A DNA stretch of 64,000 bases. Origin: Ustilaginoidea virens (taxonomy: Eukaryota; Ascomycota; Sordariomycetes; Hypocreales; Clavicipitaceae). Shown one piece after another: positions 21,999 to 32,212 of this stretch (the first letter of the stretch is position 1; each line of letters begins with the position of its first letter). The stretch is from assembly GCF_000687475.1 (NCBI RefSeq), contig NC_057321.1, positions 2,542,001-2,606,000 of the forward strand, in the 5' to 3' direction. Made by a program: the position numbers and the translations under genes. The notes below the pieces were generated by a model. The model was not told the DNA's origin, ran no database searches, and saw only the letters and a program-made list of their open reading frames with translations.

Positions 21999-23246
21999 TT
22001 ACTTTACGTCCTTCTTGGCTTTGTCGACAATGGTCTTCCCCTTCTCCGACTGCTTCTCGAGAACCTTTTTGATCTCTTCGACCGTTTCCTTGAACAACTT
22101 TTCGCCCTCGTCCTTGTGCTTGTCTGCCACCTCACTGATTTGCTGGAGTTTTTGTAAAACGTCACTTCCCTGAGGAACCATGTTCAGGTACTTGCCGAGC
22201 CCGAAATTGTCTCCGTTCCCCGAGACCTTGTCCTTTGCGCTTTCTTTGGCCTTGCTGGCGGCATCCTCAACATATTTCTTCAAGTCATCCAGGCTGCCCG
22301 ACTTTGCAGCGGAGCGCACCTTTTCCAAGAGCTCACCGACATTGCCCTGCTTGAGCGAATCGGTGTTCTTCTCAATCAGTTCCTTCATCTTGGGGTTCTT
22401 GTCGAGGTATGGCTTCGCTGCCTCGATGCCCTTCTTCCAAGCATCTTCGCCCAGGTTGGTGACCTGTTGCAGCTTGTCGTCAATCAGTTTACGTGCCTTG
22501 TCGAGGTTTGAGGCGGAGAAGCCTCCAGCAAGGATGTCCTTGATCTGCTTCCACGTTTCGTCAACCTGCTTCTTGGCTTCGGGGCCGTAATTCTTCGCCA
22601 TGGACTGAAGCTTCTCGATGCTTCCGCCAAACTTCTCTTTGGCCTCGGGATGGTTGTCGAGAATATCGGAGATGGCCTCGCCGCCAAGGTTGGCCATATT
22701 CTTGGATACCTCGGCGAGGACGTCGTATGCTTTCGAAGCCGTATCCAAGCTCAAGCCAGCCTTTGACAAGGCCTTTAGTTCCTTGTAGGCATCGTTGACA
22801 ATCTTGTCGGCTTCATCCTTGTGGCTCTCTCGAACAGTGTCCCAATCCTTGAAGACTGCGTCGACGTAAACTCTGCCTCCGGGGACCCAGGCGGCGTAGG
22901 AATAGGCAAACTGCTTGATCGAGTTGACTGCCTGGTCTGCATCGGGGGTGCTGTTCTGCAGCTTCTTGGCGGCGGCGTCGTAGGCCTTTTTGGCCTCGAT
23001 GGCAGCCTTATTGATCTGAGATGCGGCGCGACCCGCAGGGGTGAAGGAATAAATTCCGTAGGCAACAGCTGCACCCACCACGCCTCCAATCATGCCGACT
23101 GTGAAATGCGAGCCGCTGAAGTTTACTGCACTTGGCGAGGATGAGCTCGATTGGTAACGCCGTGGTTGACGGGCCACGCGTCGAGCTACCGAGCGAGGCA
23201 CGGAGCGAGCAACCAGTCTGCTACTGAATTGGCTTGATGAAATCAT
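21999..23246 (-). CDS. Mitochondrial membrane protein with long helical, charged C-terminal region
   Basis: An intronless frame of 415 residues from the ATG at 23246; the frame is open to 23336, but the leader from 23246 is far more convincing. Residues 1-40 (MISSSQFSSRLVARSVPRSV...) are Ser/Arg-rich with no acidic residues, a classic mitochondrial presequence. A single Gly-rich membrane segment follows (VGMIGGVVGAAVAYGIYSF, ~50-68). The remaining ~340 residues are predicted helical and rich in Lys, Glu, Ala and Asp (KKAYDAAAKKLQ, EAKKQVDETWKQIKDIL, KVRSAAKSGSLDDLKKYVED), like amphipathic coiled-coil or LEA-like proteins. The arrangement suggests an inner-membrane protein with its bulk in one soluble compartment. 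I recognise it as a conserved ascomycete protein but know no assigned function. Confidence 0.8.
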   Translation of the reverse strand: MISSSQFSSRLVARSVPRSVARRVARQPRRYQSSSSSPSAVNFSGSHFTVGMIGGVVGAAVAYGIYSFTPAGRAASQINKAAIEAKKAYDAAAKKLQNSTPDADQAVNSIKQFAYSYAAWVPGGRVYVDAVFKDWDTVRESHKDEADKIVNDAYKELKALSKAGLSLDTASKAYDVLAEVSKNMANLGGEAISDILDNHPEAKEKFGGSIEKLQSMAKNYGPEAKKQVDETWKQIKDILAGGFSASNLDKARKLIDDKLQQVTNLGEDAWKKGIEAAKPYLDKNPKMKELIEKNTDSLKQGNVGELLEKVRSAAKSGSLDDLKKYVEDAASKAKESAKDKVSGNGDNFGLGKYLNMVPQGSDVLQKLQQISEVADKHKDEGEKLFKETVEEIKKVLEKQSEKGKTIVDKAKKDVK

Positions 23247-24089
23247 GGTGATTCGAACTATGAAGTATTGAGGAATGGCGAAGATCGAAATGAACTTGAG
23301 TCTGTTATTGCTGAGTGGTGTTTGCGGAAGGGCCAAGGAAGCGAGACAGTATGTACAATAGCAGTGAGGAGAAGAGGCAAATGAGTGGTGTCAGGTGTCG
23401 CAAAGCTGACCAGCCAAAAATCTCAGCAAATAAATGTAAATTCCTTTGTCCGAGCTTCTACTTGCTTTCGGAAGCTGCAACGTATTGCTCGATGCGAAAT
23501 GATGACGGCAATCTGCATCGAGGTTTTGGATCTGCCAGATGACTCAGGTCCAATTGTTGCCGCAAAGTGGTGACGTCAGAGGCGGCGCAGCCCCTGCTGC
23601 TTTCGTGCTCTGCAACTTGTGGATCTCGGATGACCTGACAACGATTGGACCGTCTAGCCCAAGAGTCCAGCTGTTTGCTTGTTCTGCAGACAGCTGACAG
23701 CTGTGCTGCCATCATAGCGGGCGCAAGGGGCTGTAGTGCTAAATTCCCAGCCTGCTTGGTGCTCATGGCATCTTGCCGACTTCATAATTGCTCCGAGGAA
23801 ACCGGCTCAAGCTCCACATGAGACGCTAATCGGTCGGCAGGGGCCAGAATCAAGGAACTGACGGATTCTCAGAAAGCCATAATTCGGTGCCTGCGCAGCA
23901 GATACGTTGTCCCAGGTTTCAACCCCTCAAGCTACCAGCTCGGTAGCCGGTTCCTGACGCATATCATCGGCGAACCCTGGACACGAGAGCTGTTTGCATT
24001 CCTTTCAACGAGCATCTCTTTTGTTTCGAAAATTTCTGCTGTCATACGTGAGAATCATCCCTCAGAGCACCACGCCTGCGACGTGCGCA
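23247..24089. other. Divergent promoter region
   Basis: 843 bp between the start codons of the mitochondrial protein (minus) and the alpha-amylase (plus). No gene or repeat noticed; it presumably carries both promoters. Confidence 0.5.
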
Positions 24090-25868
24090 ATGGAGCAAAA
24101 GGACCCAACACCCGAAAACATGACCATGATGCAGGGGTTCGAGTGGTATGTGCCTGCAGACCAGAAGCATTGGCGGCGCCTCAAGGAGCAGATACCCAAT
24201 CTCAAAAGCTGGGGCATCGACAACATTTGGATCCCGCCAGGGTAAGCATCGAGCGAAAACTGTCCCCCTCGGGCAGTCTCTGACCCGTGTTCTGACCCGT
24301 GAATTAGATGCAAGGGCTCAGGAAAGGAAGCAAACGGCTACGATGTTTACGATCTGTTAGATACAATGCCTCAAGTGAAGAGCTCGCGGGACATGTGTTT
24401 GACCTGGCTGCGATAGGTATGATCTTGGTGAATTTGACCAGAAAGGTACTGTCGCCACAAAATGGGGCTCCAAAGACGAGCTGCTAGACTTGTGCAACAC
24501 TGCCACGAAAACCGGTGTCGGCATTTATTGGGATGCAGTATTGAATCACCGATTCGCTGCCGACCACAAAGAGAAATGCCAAGCTGTGGAAGTTGACCCG
24601 GATGATCGTAACAAACGAATCAGCGACCCATACGAAATTCAAGCCTGGGTCGGTTTCGACTTTTCTGGAAGAGGCGACAAGTACAGCAAGCAAAAGTACC
24701 ACTGGTATCATTTCAGTGGTGTCGACTTCAATGCGGAGAATAACAAAACCGCTATTTACAACATCGTTGGCGACAAATCTCACGGCTGGGCCGAGGTTCC
24801 TGATGTGGATGATGAGAATGGAAACTAGTGAGTCTTTCAATAAAATCGGGAATCCTCATTTCTATCTCTCTGACGCGGAAAAAAAAAATGAAAATCACGT
24901 CAGCGACTATCTCATGGGTGCCGACTTGGACTACTCTCATCCCGAGGTAGAGGCCGATGTTCTGGCATGGAGTGACTGGCTCGCCCAGTCGATCCCTCTC
25001 AAGGGCGTCCGGTTCGATGCCATTAAACATTTCAGCGCCAAGTTTGTACAAAAGTTTGTGAAGCAACTAGACGAAAAGTACGGCAAGGGGTGGTTCTTTG
25101 TCGGCGAATTCTGGAAGGACAGCCTCGAGGACATGAAAAAATACTTGGACCACATGGATCACCAATTCTCCTTGTTTGATGTGCCGCTAGTTTACAGTTT
25201 CAGCGAAATCAGTCAAGCTGGGAGTGCAGATATCCGAAAAGTATTCGAAGGGTCGCTTGTACAGTGCCGGCCAACGAATGCCGTGGTATGTCTTCACAAG
25301 GCTGCTCTTTCATTTGCAAGGCCCTTGCCCGCTGCTGACTACTCATTAGACCCTGGTTATGAACCACGATACGCAGCCGCACCAGGCTTTAGAAGTTCCC
25401 ATCTCGGATTGGTTCAAACCTCTGGCCTACGCCTTGATTCTTCTCCGTGGCGAAGGATATCCGTGTGTCTGGTACGGGGATCTCTACGGCATCCAGGGCG
25501 AGCATGTTTGTCCACCTAGCTGCGGCGGAAAACTTGCGCAACTCATGCTAGCTCGAAAACTGTATGCGTACGGGCGACAGGCAGACTACTTTGACCATGA
25601 GACCTGCCTCGGATGGGTGCGATATGGCACCCATGATCGTCCTTTCGGGCTGGCTGTTGTGCTGAGCAACGCGGGGCCTGGCACAAAGCGAATGCACGTT
25701 GGTGAAATGCATCAAGGGGAGAAATGGTCTGATGTATTGGGCTGGTCGGAAGGCGAGGTGACGATTGGTGAAGATGGCTTTGGCGACTTCACCTGCGGAC
25801 AATGCAGCGTGAGTGTTTGGGTGAATGAAGGCGCTCTTGACCGGAGCAGGTTCACAGAAGAATTGTAA
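24090..25868 (+). CDS. Intracellular GH13 alpha-amylase (maltohexaosidase-like, GH13_5 type)
   Basis: Hydrolyses alpha-1,4-glucan, probably cytosolic glycogen or maltodextrin. Model: join(24090..24241, 24308..24355, 24417..24827, 24904..25285, 25350..25868), 503 residues; all four introns are GT-AG and close the frame. The N-terminus MTMMQGFEWYVPAD with GIDNIWIPP and [25 protein letters not shown] is typical of bacterial-like GH13_5 enzymes. The conserved regions are present: DAVLNH (region I, ~106-111), GVRFDAIKH with the nucleophile near D242, VGEFW with the acid/base near E272, and VMNHDTQP with D338. There is no signal peptide from this ATG; an in-frame ATG at 23994 would add a basic, Ser-rich 32 residues that could be a leader, but the first family residues follow 24090 directly. 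All catalytic residues are intact. Confidence 0.93.
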
Positions 25869-26127
25869 GTCATGTCTGCACCATCAGGTCCGTTTGAGAG
25901 ACGAGGGTTTGTCGACACACTAACATTCCCGCCCTCCTCTTTTAGCAATAGTCATATTTACGGCTAGTAGCGGGCGGTGGTAAGTGAATGACCGGGAAAT
26001 ATGACGAGTGTGGAGCAGGTACTGAGACATGCGATAGAATAGAATACAGCTCAGTTGACGGAGGTCGAATTAGAAACAAGCTTCATTACTCCATTTATGC
26101 ACATGCCACAATCTAATCTGCGTTCAT
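25869..26127. other. Convergent spacer
   Basis: 259 bp between two convergent stop codons; presumably both polyadenylation regions. Nothing else seen. Confidence 0.5.
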
Positions 26128-27567
26128 CTAAACTGAAAAGGGGATGTCCTTGCCAGCAGCAATCTGAGTAAGTGGCCCGATGGCGGAGAGGCCATCGGCA
26201 GTGTTTCTTGAAACACCGCCCTGTGCCAGGGCAACCTGCTGCATGTCATCGTGGAAGACAGCAAAGATGGCAGAAAAGAAGGAGGCACCAAGCACGCAAT
26301 CCCCATACTCATCCCCCGACAAGGTTAAACCGCAGTACTTGGAGGTGTCGAGGCCCGGATCACTGTCATATATCCCCCTCGCGTAGCTGCGAATAGGCAC
26401 AGCTATGGTGACGCTAGTACCCGGCGTAGCTCCGTCAAAGGTGAATTTCAGGGACGCGCTATGAGGGATGGAATCGCAGGTACCGTTCCAGGCGAGGATG
26501 GAAGGGTTATGCAGCCGGAGCAGGCCAGTCGCCTGGGCAATTTGCGATTCGTTGAAGGGAATTCGATCCGCTCCGGTGCCGGAATCGAGGAGGCAATTCT
26601 TGACGGTGGGGTCCGCGAGCCCGATTTCTCGAGGCTTGCCCCCTGGTCCCATGAGGTTGCTTGCTGTCAGCTTGGGAAGAGCAGCATAGTATCCGGTGTA
26701 GGGAGGGTCCGGGTTGGTTTGCTTGATTCGAACCAGCGGGCCGACGTATTTTGGCGTGGAGGGAATGGCACCAAAGACGGCGGCACCCCGGTAGGTGTAC
26801 TTGCTGTTGGATGACCTTGGTGCTTGGTCCATCCACACGCTGAAAGACGAGGACGAGGTCTTGCCGGCAGTGCGCAGGTTGGCGCGGAACGAAGGGCCCG
26901 CCTGGATACCGGTCAAAGGAGCAAGACCGAGAATGCTGTGGTCAAAGCTTGACGCGGGTATGCTGCAGGTGTCGTCGGCCTCGGTGACCAGGGTAAAGTT
27001 GGAAATGGCAACTTGGTTGTTTGCGAGCGGGGGGAAGTTGGCGTTGGCAAAGGAGAAGGTGTCGTTGAGCTCGGTGTACGCCGCCACGATCTTGCCGTTG
27101 CCGCCGTACGAGTACCCCAGTCCGCGAGGGAAATTGGTGACGGAGGAATACGTGGTGGATTTGGGCCAGTCGAAGAAGGTCTCGACGGATTTGTTACACG
27201 GGCCTAGCTGGTAGTGGTATTTGCTGCCGTAGTTGATGATGGCATGGGGACCGTAGACCCAGAAGCTGGGCGAGCCGGTGTCGAAGATGGTGGGGATGGA
27301 CGACTGGGAGGGAGTTCCCCAGGAGAGGTCTGCTTGTATCCTGGCGTTGGTTTGGTTTGCGTCAGCGAGGGAGAGGTTTGTTTTTGGATGCTTGGGCCAG
27401 GGGATGACGATGACGATGACGGGCCGTGGCTACCTTGGGTATCCGCCGTAGCTGTACGATATGGGTATCACGGGCGCCGGAGCAGCGGCGGCGGCAGCAG
27501 CAGCAGCAGCAGCATGAACACCACCGGCGGCCAAGGCAAGCAGGAGGAGAGACTGCGACCCGGCCAT
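26128..27567 (-). CDS. Secreted pepsin-like aspartic protease (family A1)
   Basis: Predicted extracellular or surface acid endopeptidase. Model: complement(join(26128..27340, 27434..27567)), 448 residues. Exon 1 encodes a signal peptide (MAGSQSLLLLALAAGGVHA) running into eleven Ala codons; the 27341-27433 intron is GTAGCC...GCCAG. Exon 2 opens with IQADLSWGTPSQ, then the first catalytic motif IFDTGSPSFWV (D near 65). The second catalytic motif is NCLLDSGTGADRIP (D near 297), so both active-site Asp are kept. GAAVFGAI and YGDCVLGASFFSAIFAVFHDD match the flap-distal and C-terminal A1 signatures. No GPI signal follows the C-terminal IPFSV. There is no obvious dibasic propeptide site and the pro-region is very short, unlike penicillopepsin-type enzymes. 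It is transcribed away from the S53 protease next door and may share its promoter. Confidence 0.88.
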
Positions 27568-28239
27568 TTGTGGCGAGTGGCGGTGTGACGGTATGATGGT
27601 GGTGGTGTATGATGGTGTATGATGGTGTACGATGGTGAGGCTTTCAAGGCTCCAGTCGGACGGCTGACGATGGAGGAGATGAGGAGAGGTATGTTGCCGC
27701 CTTGTCCCTGCGGCAGGAGGGAGGAAGAAGAGCCCCAGCCCAGGCTATGCAAGAGGTTTTTAACCGACAAGTATGGCTGACGTTTTTTGCATAGCCCGGT
27801 ATCGAAATAGACGTCACTTCGGCGCGCGGCGGACGGGCCTCTTTTTTTCCCGCGGCAGCCTCGGATTCCAAGGCGCTTGCTTGACCGGGGTTCGGCACAT
27901 CCATCACAATCCCCCCCCCCCCAGTCCCCGTATTCGCTCCACCCTTGACCCTGGGAAGGTTCAGAACCAAATTAGAGCAGCTGCCTGGGTGCTCTATTCC
28001 GCGAATCGCATCTGCCGATCAGTCTCCTGAGTCCCTCTACCGCGACAAAGGACAGCCCGGCAAAGGGCGTGCTGCGTCATCGCGTGCGCCCTCTCTGCGC
28101 GATGGGGGGCGGCTGGTTGTGCCGGAAGCCGTGCGGGAACTTGGGAGCCTGTTTCTTTCTTTTCCTCTTCCCTTTGCTTTTGCCGTTTCCCCCCTTTCCC
28201 CTTTTCCCCTTTGCTTTCGTGTCGTTTCCCCCTCTGACG
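27568..28239. promoter_or_regulatory. Shared divergent promoter of two protease genes
   Basis: 672 bp between the start codons of the A1 protease (minus) and the S53 protease (plus). It holds a GGTGTATGATGGT-type short repeat at ~27598-27632 and a C run at 27911-27922, and is pyrimidine-rich just before the plus-strand ATG. Individual factor sites are not assigned. Confidence 0.5.
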
Positions 28240-28320
28240 ATGCGCGCTTCTGGCATTGCTTTGCGATGGCTTCTCGCCGCTCAACTCTCGCTGGCTCATG
28301 TGTGCCGAGTTGACAACGGC

Positions 28321-28355
<35 letters not shown>

Positions 28356-30045
28356 CGAGTCACTCGAGTCCCCCCCGGACGACTATACGCGGCTTGGACG
28401 CGCGGCAGATGACGAGGTTGTGAACCTGCGAATCTACCTCTCCCACTCGCACAGGAACTATCTGGCCGTTGCACAAGAGGTTTCCGACCCAGCATCGGCC
28501 CAGTATGGCCAGCACCTAAACGCTCGGCAACTCGCCCAGGTTCGGCCGGATACGTCAGAGGCCTCGGCCGCGGTCCAGCAGTGGCTTCGGGATCAGCGCG
28601 TTCCCGATCGTGACATGGGCACCGCCGCCGACCAGGTGACGGTCAAGCTCACCGTCGGGGAGGCCAACCGCCTTTTGCGCACGACCTTTGATCGCTACCG
28701 CGTCGGCGCCGGCCCGGACGTCCTGCTCCGCACCACGGGCTACGCCATCCCCGACGCCATGAAGAAAAACGTCGACTTTATCTACCCCACGGTGCACTTT
28801 TTCCGCCGCCCCAGCGGCCGAGGCGCGCGTCAGCAGCTCGGCAAGAGGCAGCGCGCGCCGACGGGGCCGCAGAACTGCACCAACAACGTCTGTCCGCCTC
28901 AGCTGAGGGCCCAGTACAACATCGACTACCGACCCGCGGACAACGCGTCCGGCAGCGCCATTGCCATTGCCGGCTTCCTCAACAACTTCCCCAACGTGAC
29001 GGACGTCGTGGCCTTTCTGCACCAGTACGGAGGCGTCGGCGCTTCCGACCCCCTCCCGCCCATCGGCATTGTCTCGGTCGGAAACGGCACCCTGCAGCCG
29101 CCTTCGGACGGCGGCTCGCTGACGGTCGAGGCCGAGCTGGATCTCGACTACTCCATGGCCTTTACCGGCCCGCTCCCCGTCACCTTCTACACCGTGGGCG
29201 GGCGCGCGCCCAAGGTCGGGGAGCACAAGGCTCCTTCGGAACCCATCTCTCCGTTCGACGACGAGCCGTTTGTGGAGTTCTTCGAGTACCTGCTGGCGCT
29301 CGAGACGCCCCCGCAGGTCGTTTCCGTGTCCTACAGCGACGACGAGCGCTACGTGCCGCTGGCCTACGCGCGCCGCGTGTGCGACCTGCTCGCCCAGGCC
29401 GCCGCGCGGGGCGTCTCCGTCGTCGCGGCGTCCGGCGACGGGGGCGCGTCCGGCACGGGCGGCAACACGCAGTGCCTCGGCCCGGGCGGGCGGCGGAGCT
29501 TCATACCCACCTTCCCGTCGGGCTGCCCGTGGATCACGTCGGTCGGCGCCACGGCGGGCTGGGGCGGCGTCGCGAGCTACTCCTCGGGAGGCATGTCCAA
29601 CGTGTTTCCGCGTCCGGCCTGGCAGGACACCCAGGTGCGGCACTACCTGGCCGAGCTGGCCGGCAAGCACGAGGGCATGTACAACGCCTCGGGCCGCGCC
29701 TACCCCGACCTGAGCCTGCTGGGCGACAACTACCTCACTCTTACGCGCGGGTACCCCCTGCCGCACGACGGCACCAGCGCGTCCACGCCCGTCTTCGCCG
29801 CCATGGTGGCCCTGGTCAACGACGTCCGGCTGCGCCGCAAGAAGCCCCCCGTGGGGTTCCTGAACCCCCTGCTCTACGCGGCCAGGAGCAAAGACGTGTA
29901 TCGGGATGTGGCGGACGGGAGTGAGACGAATGGATGCGCGGACCGCGACTTTATAGCGCCGGGGTGGGAGGCTCTTGCCGGGTGGGACGCTGCTACGGGG
30001 CTCGGCGAGCCGGACTTCAAGAAGCTCATGGCTGCTTTGGCGTAG
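28240..30045 (+). CDS. Secreted S53 sedolisin / tripeptidyl-peptidase-like protease
   Basis: Predicted secreted acid serine-carboxyl peptidase, intronless, 601 residues. The ATG at 28240 gives a signal peptide (MRASGIALRWLLAAQLSLAH); the frame is open upstream but only through low-complexity Phe/Pro. A run of eleven Gln follows at ~28-38. The activation prosegment (~45-200) holds LRIYLSHSHRNYLAVAQEVSDP and QYGQHLN, as in S53 propeptides, and ends at a dibasic LGKRQ site (K202-R203). Catalytic residues are visible: E297 and D301 in VEAELDLDYS, D400 in AASGDGGASG, and S513 in DGTSASTPVF. The C-terminal calcium site DVADGSETNGC and GWDAATGLGEPDF is intact. Length suits the family. Its neighbour is a divergent A1 protease, suggesting joint use in extracellular protein breakdown. 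Confidence 0.95.
28322..28354 (+). repeat. (CAG)n tract encoding polyglutamine
   Basis: Near-perfect CAG codons encoding eleven Gln directly after the signal peptide of the S53 protease, at the start of the prosegment that is removed on activation. Confidence 0.95.
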
Positions 30046-30796
30046 GGGCCGGTCGCGGCGGCGGGATGCACTAGTTTTTTTGTAATGTCTTGTGGCCTGC
30101 GCATTGGGAGTAATCTTGCTGCTGATGGAAAGTCCACTTTCCTGACGAACCATGGACCTTTTGCGAATGAAAACGATTTCTCAGGTGAATTTTTTTTTTA
30201 TCTTTTTATATTTTATTTTTTTTTTGCGATGAAAAGCCAAAAGTCAGGTTATCGAGCAGCAGGCGAGGAGGAGACGACCATGTTTGCCGGACCAAGCACC
30301 TTGCGACAAGCGAACATGGGAGAGTCACGAGCCATGCGTCATGGGCGTTTTGTCCCTCGGCGGTCCGTCCCTTGCTAATGAAGCGGACGAATGCCAAGCC
30401 AAGCCAGATCCCGGCTACATAACGCGCATCTAGGATCCGGGCACCCACCTCTGGTCATGCCTTGATCTCTCGACGTCACAAGACTCTACGCCCCTCGCCC
30501 GGGCTGCCGAGCTCTCTCGGAGCGGAGGGCTCGGCCGAGCTGAATGAAGGGGGCGGCGGTTATCGGCTGCGGCAGAGAATCGCGGCGATAAAGTCACGAT
30601 GGATAATGGAACCACGTGAAACGCGAGCGGGAACGTAAATCGTTACGTAAGTGTTGAAGAAGAGGAGGGAAAAGGGGAACGAAAGGACTTGATTGCCATT
30701 CCATCAAGGGCGAATTTGCGGAGTGCGGAATGGGATGTGTCAGTTCCCACTTATGTATGTGCATAGCTGTGTGCTCCGACAAGGATAAGCCTGATA
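30046..30796. other. Intergenic, no gene seen
   Basis: The 3' UTR of the S53 protease and the upstream flank of tRNA-Ser. T-rich at 30189-30225. No supported frame. Confidence 0.45.
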
Positions 30797-30896
30797 GGCA
30801 GAGTGCCCGAGTGGTCCAAGGGGATTGACTTGAATGAGGCCTCTCATTAGCTATCAATTACGTTCGCGTGCGCAGGTTCGAACCCTGTCTCTGTCG
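30797..30896 (+). tRNA. tRNA-Ser (anticodon UGA) with an 18-nt intron
   Basis: A full class II cloverleaf can be drawn. Acceptor GGCAGAG pairs with CTCTGTC (one G-U), discriminator G. The D arm lies in CCCGAGTGGTCCAAGGG. The anticodon stem is ATTGA/TCAAT with anticodon TGA at 30831-30833. A long variable arm follows (TACGTTCGCGTGCG), then the T arm GCAGG-TTCGAAC-CCTGT. Without removal of 30835-30852 the anticodon arm cannot close; that segment sits one base 3' of the anticodon, the canonical place for a eukaryotic tRNA intron. The long variable arm, discriminator and anticodon all say serine. Confidence 0.93.
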
Positions 30897-30903
30897 GCTT
30901 GAG

Positions 30904-30913
30904 TTTTATTTTT
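30904..30913 (+). terminator. RNA polymerase III terminator
   Basis: TTTTATTTTT begins 7 nt after the tRNA-Ser 3' end, a normal Pol III stop. Confidence 0.75.
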
Positions 30914-32212
30914 GCCCTCTTTCCGTTTTTGGCGTCGCGCGTGACTGATGGGTGTGCATGCATGCATGGATGGGCGGTGGGTGGTGTGCTCCACTGTCGT
31001 TGGTCGGCGGCAACTGCTTTTTGGTGGGCCACTCACGTTAACGACGAGTTGCTCCGGAGAATGTACGGATACAAAACACCCGATGCGTGCGTGCTGTGAT
31101 GCCATCCGTCGGAGTAGGGTAATTTTTCCAGTCGCTACCTGACCCTACTCCGTCGCCTACAAGCTTTGCTGCCTTGGCAGAGAGGGTTGGTTGCTTATCC
31201 CGGGTGAGCTCTTAAGTGGTGATGATTTGCGGGTCGCCATCATGTCACCCACTGAGAGCCTCCAGCTCCCCGGATATCATAATCTCTGTCTGGTGCCTAC
31301 GGAGTAGTAGTATTCGCCCATACACTTTGCGAGACGGCCTACAGAGTCGGACCAGCCACAGCATACATCCTTGTGTGACCTACATGAGATGAATCTGCCC
31401 AGTCTCCCGTGTTCTGGCAGTTCATGGGTGTTGCACCGGGAACCCCCGTGCTCCCGTGCTTCCCGTGCTGAAGGGGGGGCTCGTAAGGCCGGTAAGACCC
31501 GTAAGACCCGTAAGAACGCAAGACCGCAAGACCGCAAGACCGCAAGACCAATGGCAAAAGTCTGAACCAGGGTGGCGCTTGTTCTGCCACTACGGAGTAC
31601 ACTACGGACGTACGGAGTAGCCGGCTTGGAATGGCATGGAACAAGGGCATCACGTCACCTGCTCTCACGTCTCAGCCCTGGTGCTCCGCACAGTCTCAAG
31701 TTCCGCACGCGACTACTGGGTACTTGTCTGCTGCAGAGGAGCGCTTGGCTCCTTGGCTCCTTGGCTCCTTGGCTTTGCCCCGCTCGTGCGCCTCCTGCCT
31801 GCCCAGCTCACAGTCACGCCTGCGCGGGTACCTCACTAGCACCGGGACACGCTGACACGGCCCCAGACGCCCCCGCCATCCCATAAGGGCCATAACATCC
31901 CCCTCGTCCCTCGTCTCTTGCCCTTGACAGCCCTGGTTCGTCATCATCGCCTCCTTCCCCTCTGAACCGGTTTCTGCTTCCTATCCTTCTTGCGTGCATC
32001 CTTCATCGCGAAGCCGCTTTCTTTCTGAACCCTGCTTCATCGTGTTCTGTCGAGATCTGCTTTACTCACCACCTGGTGCCTGCTTTTTTTTTTATCCCCC
32101 CTTTGCCTCTGGATTAAACCTTAACCCAAGCGCCTCACAACGGGACGGCTCGGTCCGCGTCGGCCCCCCCATCCCCCCCCCCCCCCTCCAATCCTCTTTT
32201 CTCGCACATACC
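30914..32212. other. Intergenic and 5' leader, short repeats
   Basis: Contains short repeats GTAAGACCC and GCAAGACC (31491-31550) and CTTGGCTC (31746-31775). Three exact TACGGAGTA 9-mers lie at 31298, 31591 and 31611. The last ~200 bp are pyrimidine-rich with a C run before the ATG at 32213, typical of a fungal 5' leader. Confidence 0.45.

Noticed and set aside
28555..30153. 532-codon frame antisense to the S53 protease
   Set aside because: Arg/Val/Gly-rich shadow of a GC-rich exon; the sense strand has intact catalytic motifs.
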